Shown: one piece after another, positions 63,351 through 64,000 of the stretch
Layout: every line of letters begins with the position of its first letter
Position numbering within the stretch: position 1 is the stretch's first letter
NCBI RefSeq assembly: GCF_000429565.1
Contig: NZ_AUCC01000003.1
Coordinates: forward strand, 1-64,000
From: Arsenophonus nasoniae DSM 15247
GTDB taxonomy: Bacteria > Pseudomonadota > Gammaproteobacteria > Enterobacterales > Enterobacteriaceae
DNA: 64,000 bases
Direction: 5' to 3'
Made by a program: the position numbers and the translations under genes
Notes under the pieces: model-generated
The model's input: only the letters and a program-made list of their open reading frames with translations
The model's database searches: none
What the model was told of the DNA's origin: nothing

Positions 63351-63593
63351 CTAACGGTTTTTTTCTAATTGTTCGATGCGTTTTTCCATTTCGATCATTT
63401 TTTCACGGGTTCGCAGTAAAACTTGTGTTTGAATATCAAATTCTTCGCGTGAAACTAAATCGAGTTTTCCTAATTGGGACTGTAATGTTGCCCGTAGCTT
63501 TTTGTCAAGATCTTCACCTAAGTCACGTATCCCTTGCGGTAAGGTATCTTTGATCTGGCGAACAACTTGTTCTATTTTTTTCGCGTCAAGCAT
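63351..63593 (-). CDS. ubiK: ubiquinone biosynthesis accessory factor UbiK
   Basis: An 80-residue helical protein of the BMFP/YqiC family ([19 protein letters not shown]; then a coiled coil [20 protein letters not shown]). It supports the Ubi complex in aerobic ubiquinone synthesis, probably as a membrane-binding trimer. Same position as in E. coli, between hldE and ribB. Confidence 0.93.
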   Translation of the reverse strand: MLDAKKIEQVVRQIKDTLPQGIRDLGEDLDKKLRATLQSQLGKLDLVSREEFDIQTQVLLRTREKMIEMEKRIEQLEKNR

Positions 63594-63800
63594 TACTATA
63601 TCCTTTCAGGTCACAAATTATAATTTATAGGTTATTTAATAGCAGATCTTAAAATAATCAACTTACTTTGACAAAATTATTTTTAATAAATTTGGTGCTA
63701 AAAATGGCGCTGAATTAGCGGAAATAACCACTTAATAGCAAGTTGGCTGATTATATAAATGAAAATGCTATCTGACTGATATATATTTTGTTATTGTTGA

Positions 63801-63829
63801 TTGCTACAGAATTATATTCACGATATAGT
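63801..63829 (+). promoter_or_regulatory. ribB promoter
   Basis: TTGCTA and TATAGT with exactly 17 bases between, placing the start near 63836, at the first base of the riboswitch. Confidence 0.6.
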
Positions 63830-63839
63830 TTAGCGGTTT

Positions 63840-64000
<161 letters not shown>

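Overview
The window comes from a gammaproteobacterium of the order Enterobacterales. The right third keeps the E. coli-like order ileX, rpoD-dnaG-rpsU / tsaD, plsY, folB, cca, ygiM, ygiF, glnE, hldE, ubiK, ribB leader. AT-rich DNA, long spacers, a decaying ygiF and two large pentapeptide-repeat effector-like genes point to an insect-associated or symbiotic member of the Morganellaceae, such as Arsenophonus. The genus is an inference; the order is well supported.

Layout. Bases 1-1036 are the end of a lambda-type prophage: the 3' part of a lambda-like integrase, three tandem arm-type sites and an IHF site. Bases 1037-19047 are host accessory DNA: a possible orphan type III secretion SctQ/SpaO protein, a small membrane protein, a 1549-residue dermonecrotic-toxin-like pentapeptide protein, a Bcr/CflA-type efflux pump, an MgtE-type magnesium transporter behind an M-box-like leader, a DedA protein, the fruBKA fructose operon with a Cra site, and an 823-residue protein whose N-terminus matches the Salmonella type III effectors PipB/PipB2.

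At 19048 an intact tRNA-Ile2 (CAU, ileX) begins. A 51-bp direct repeat (19078-19128 and 48257-48307) brackets a 29.2-kb, apparently complete P2/HP1-like myovirus prophage. From the left it holds the late operon on the minus strand (hub-spike, baseplate, fibre, tape measure, tail chaperone made by a -1 frameshift, spanins, endolysin, holin, tube, sheath, tail completion, head genes). Next come the divergent terminase-portal pair, an Ogr-like activator, an iteron-rich block that is a candidate origin, a 254-bp MITE-like element, and a P4-alpha-like primase-helicase in place of the usual rolling-circle A protein. The control region follows (CII-like, Cox-like, CI-like), then a membrane-anchored WYL-like gene of unknown job and an HP1-type integrase.

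Bases 48308-64000 are core chromosome: the macromolecular-synthesis operon and the genes listed above, ending in an intact FMN riboswitch just before ribB. Points of most interest are the expanded PipB2-like effector, the chaperone frameshift, the iteron block, the MITE-like element, the WYL-like lysogenic gene and the frameshifted ygiF.
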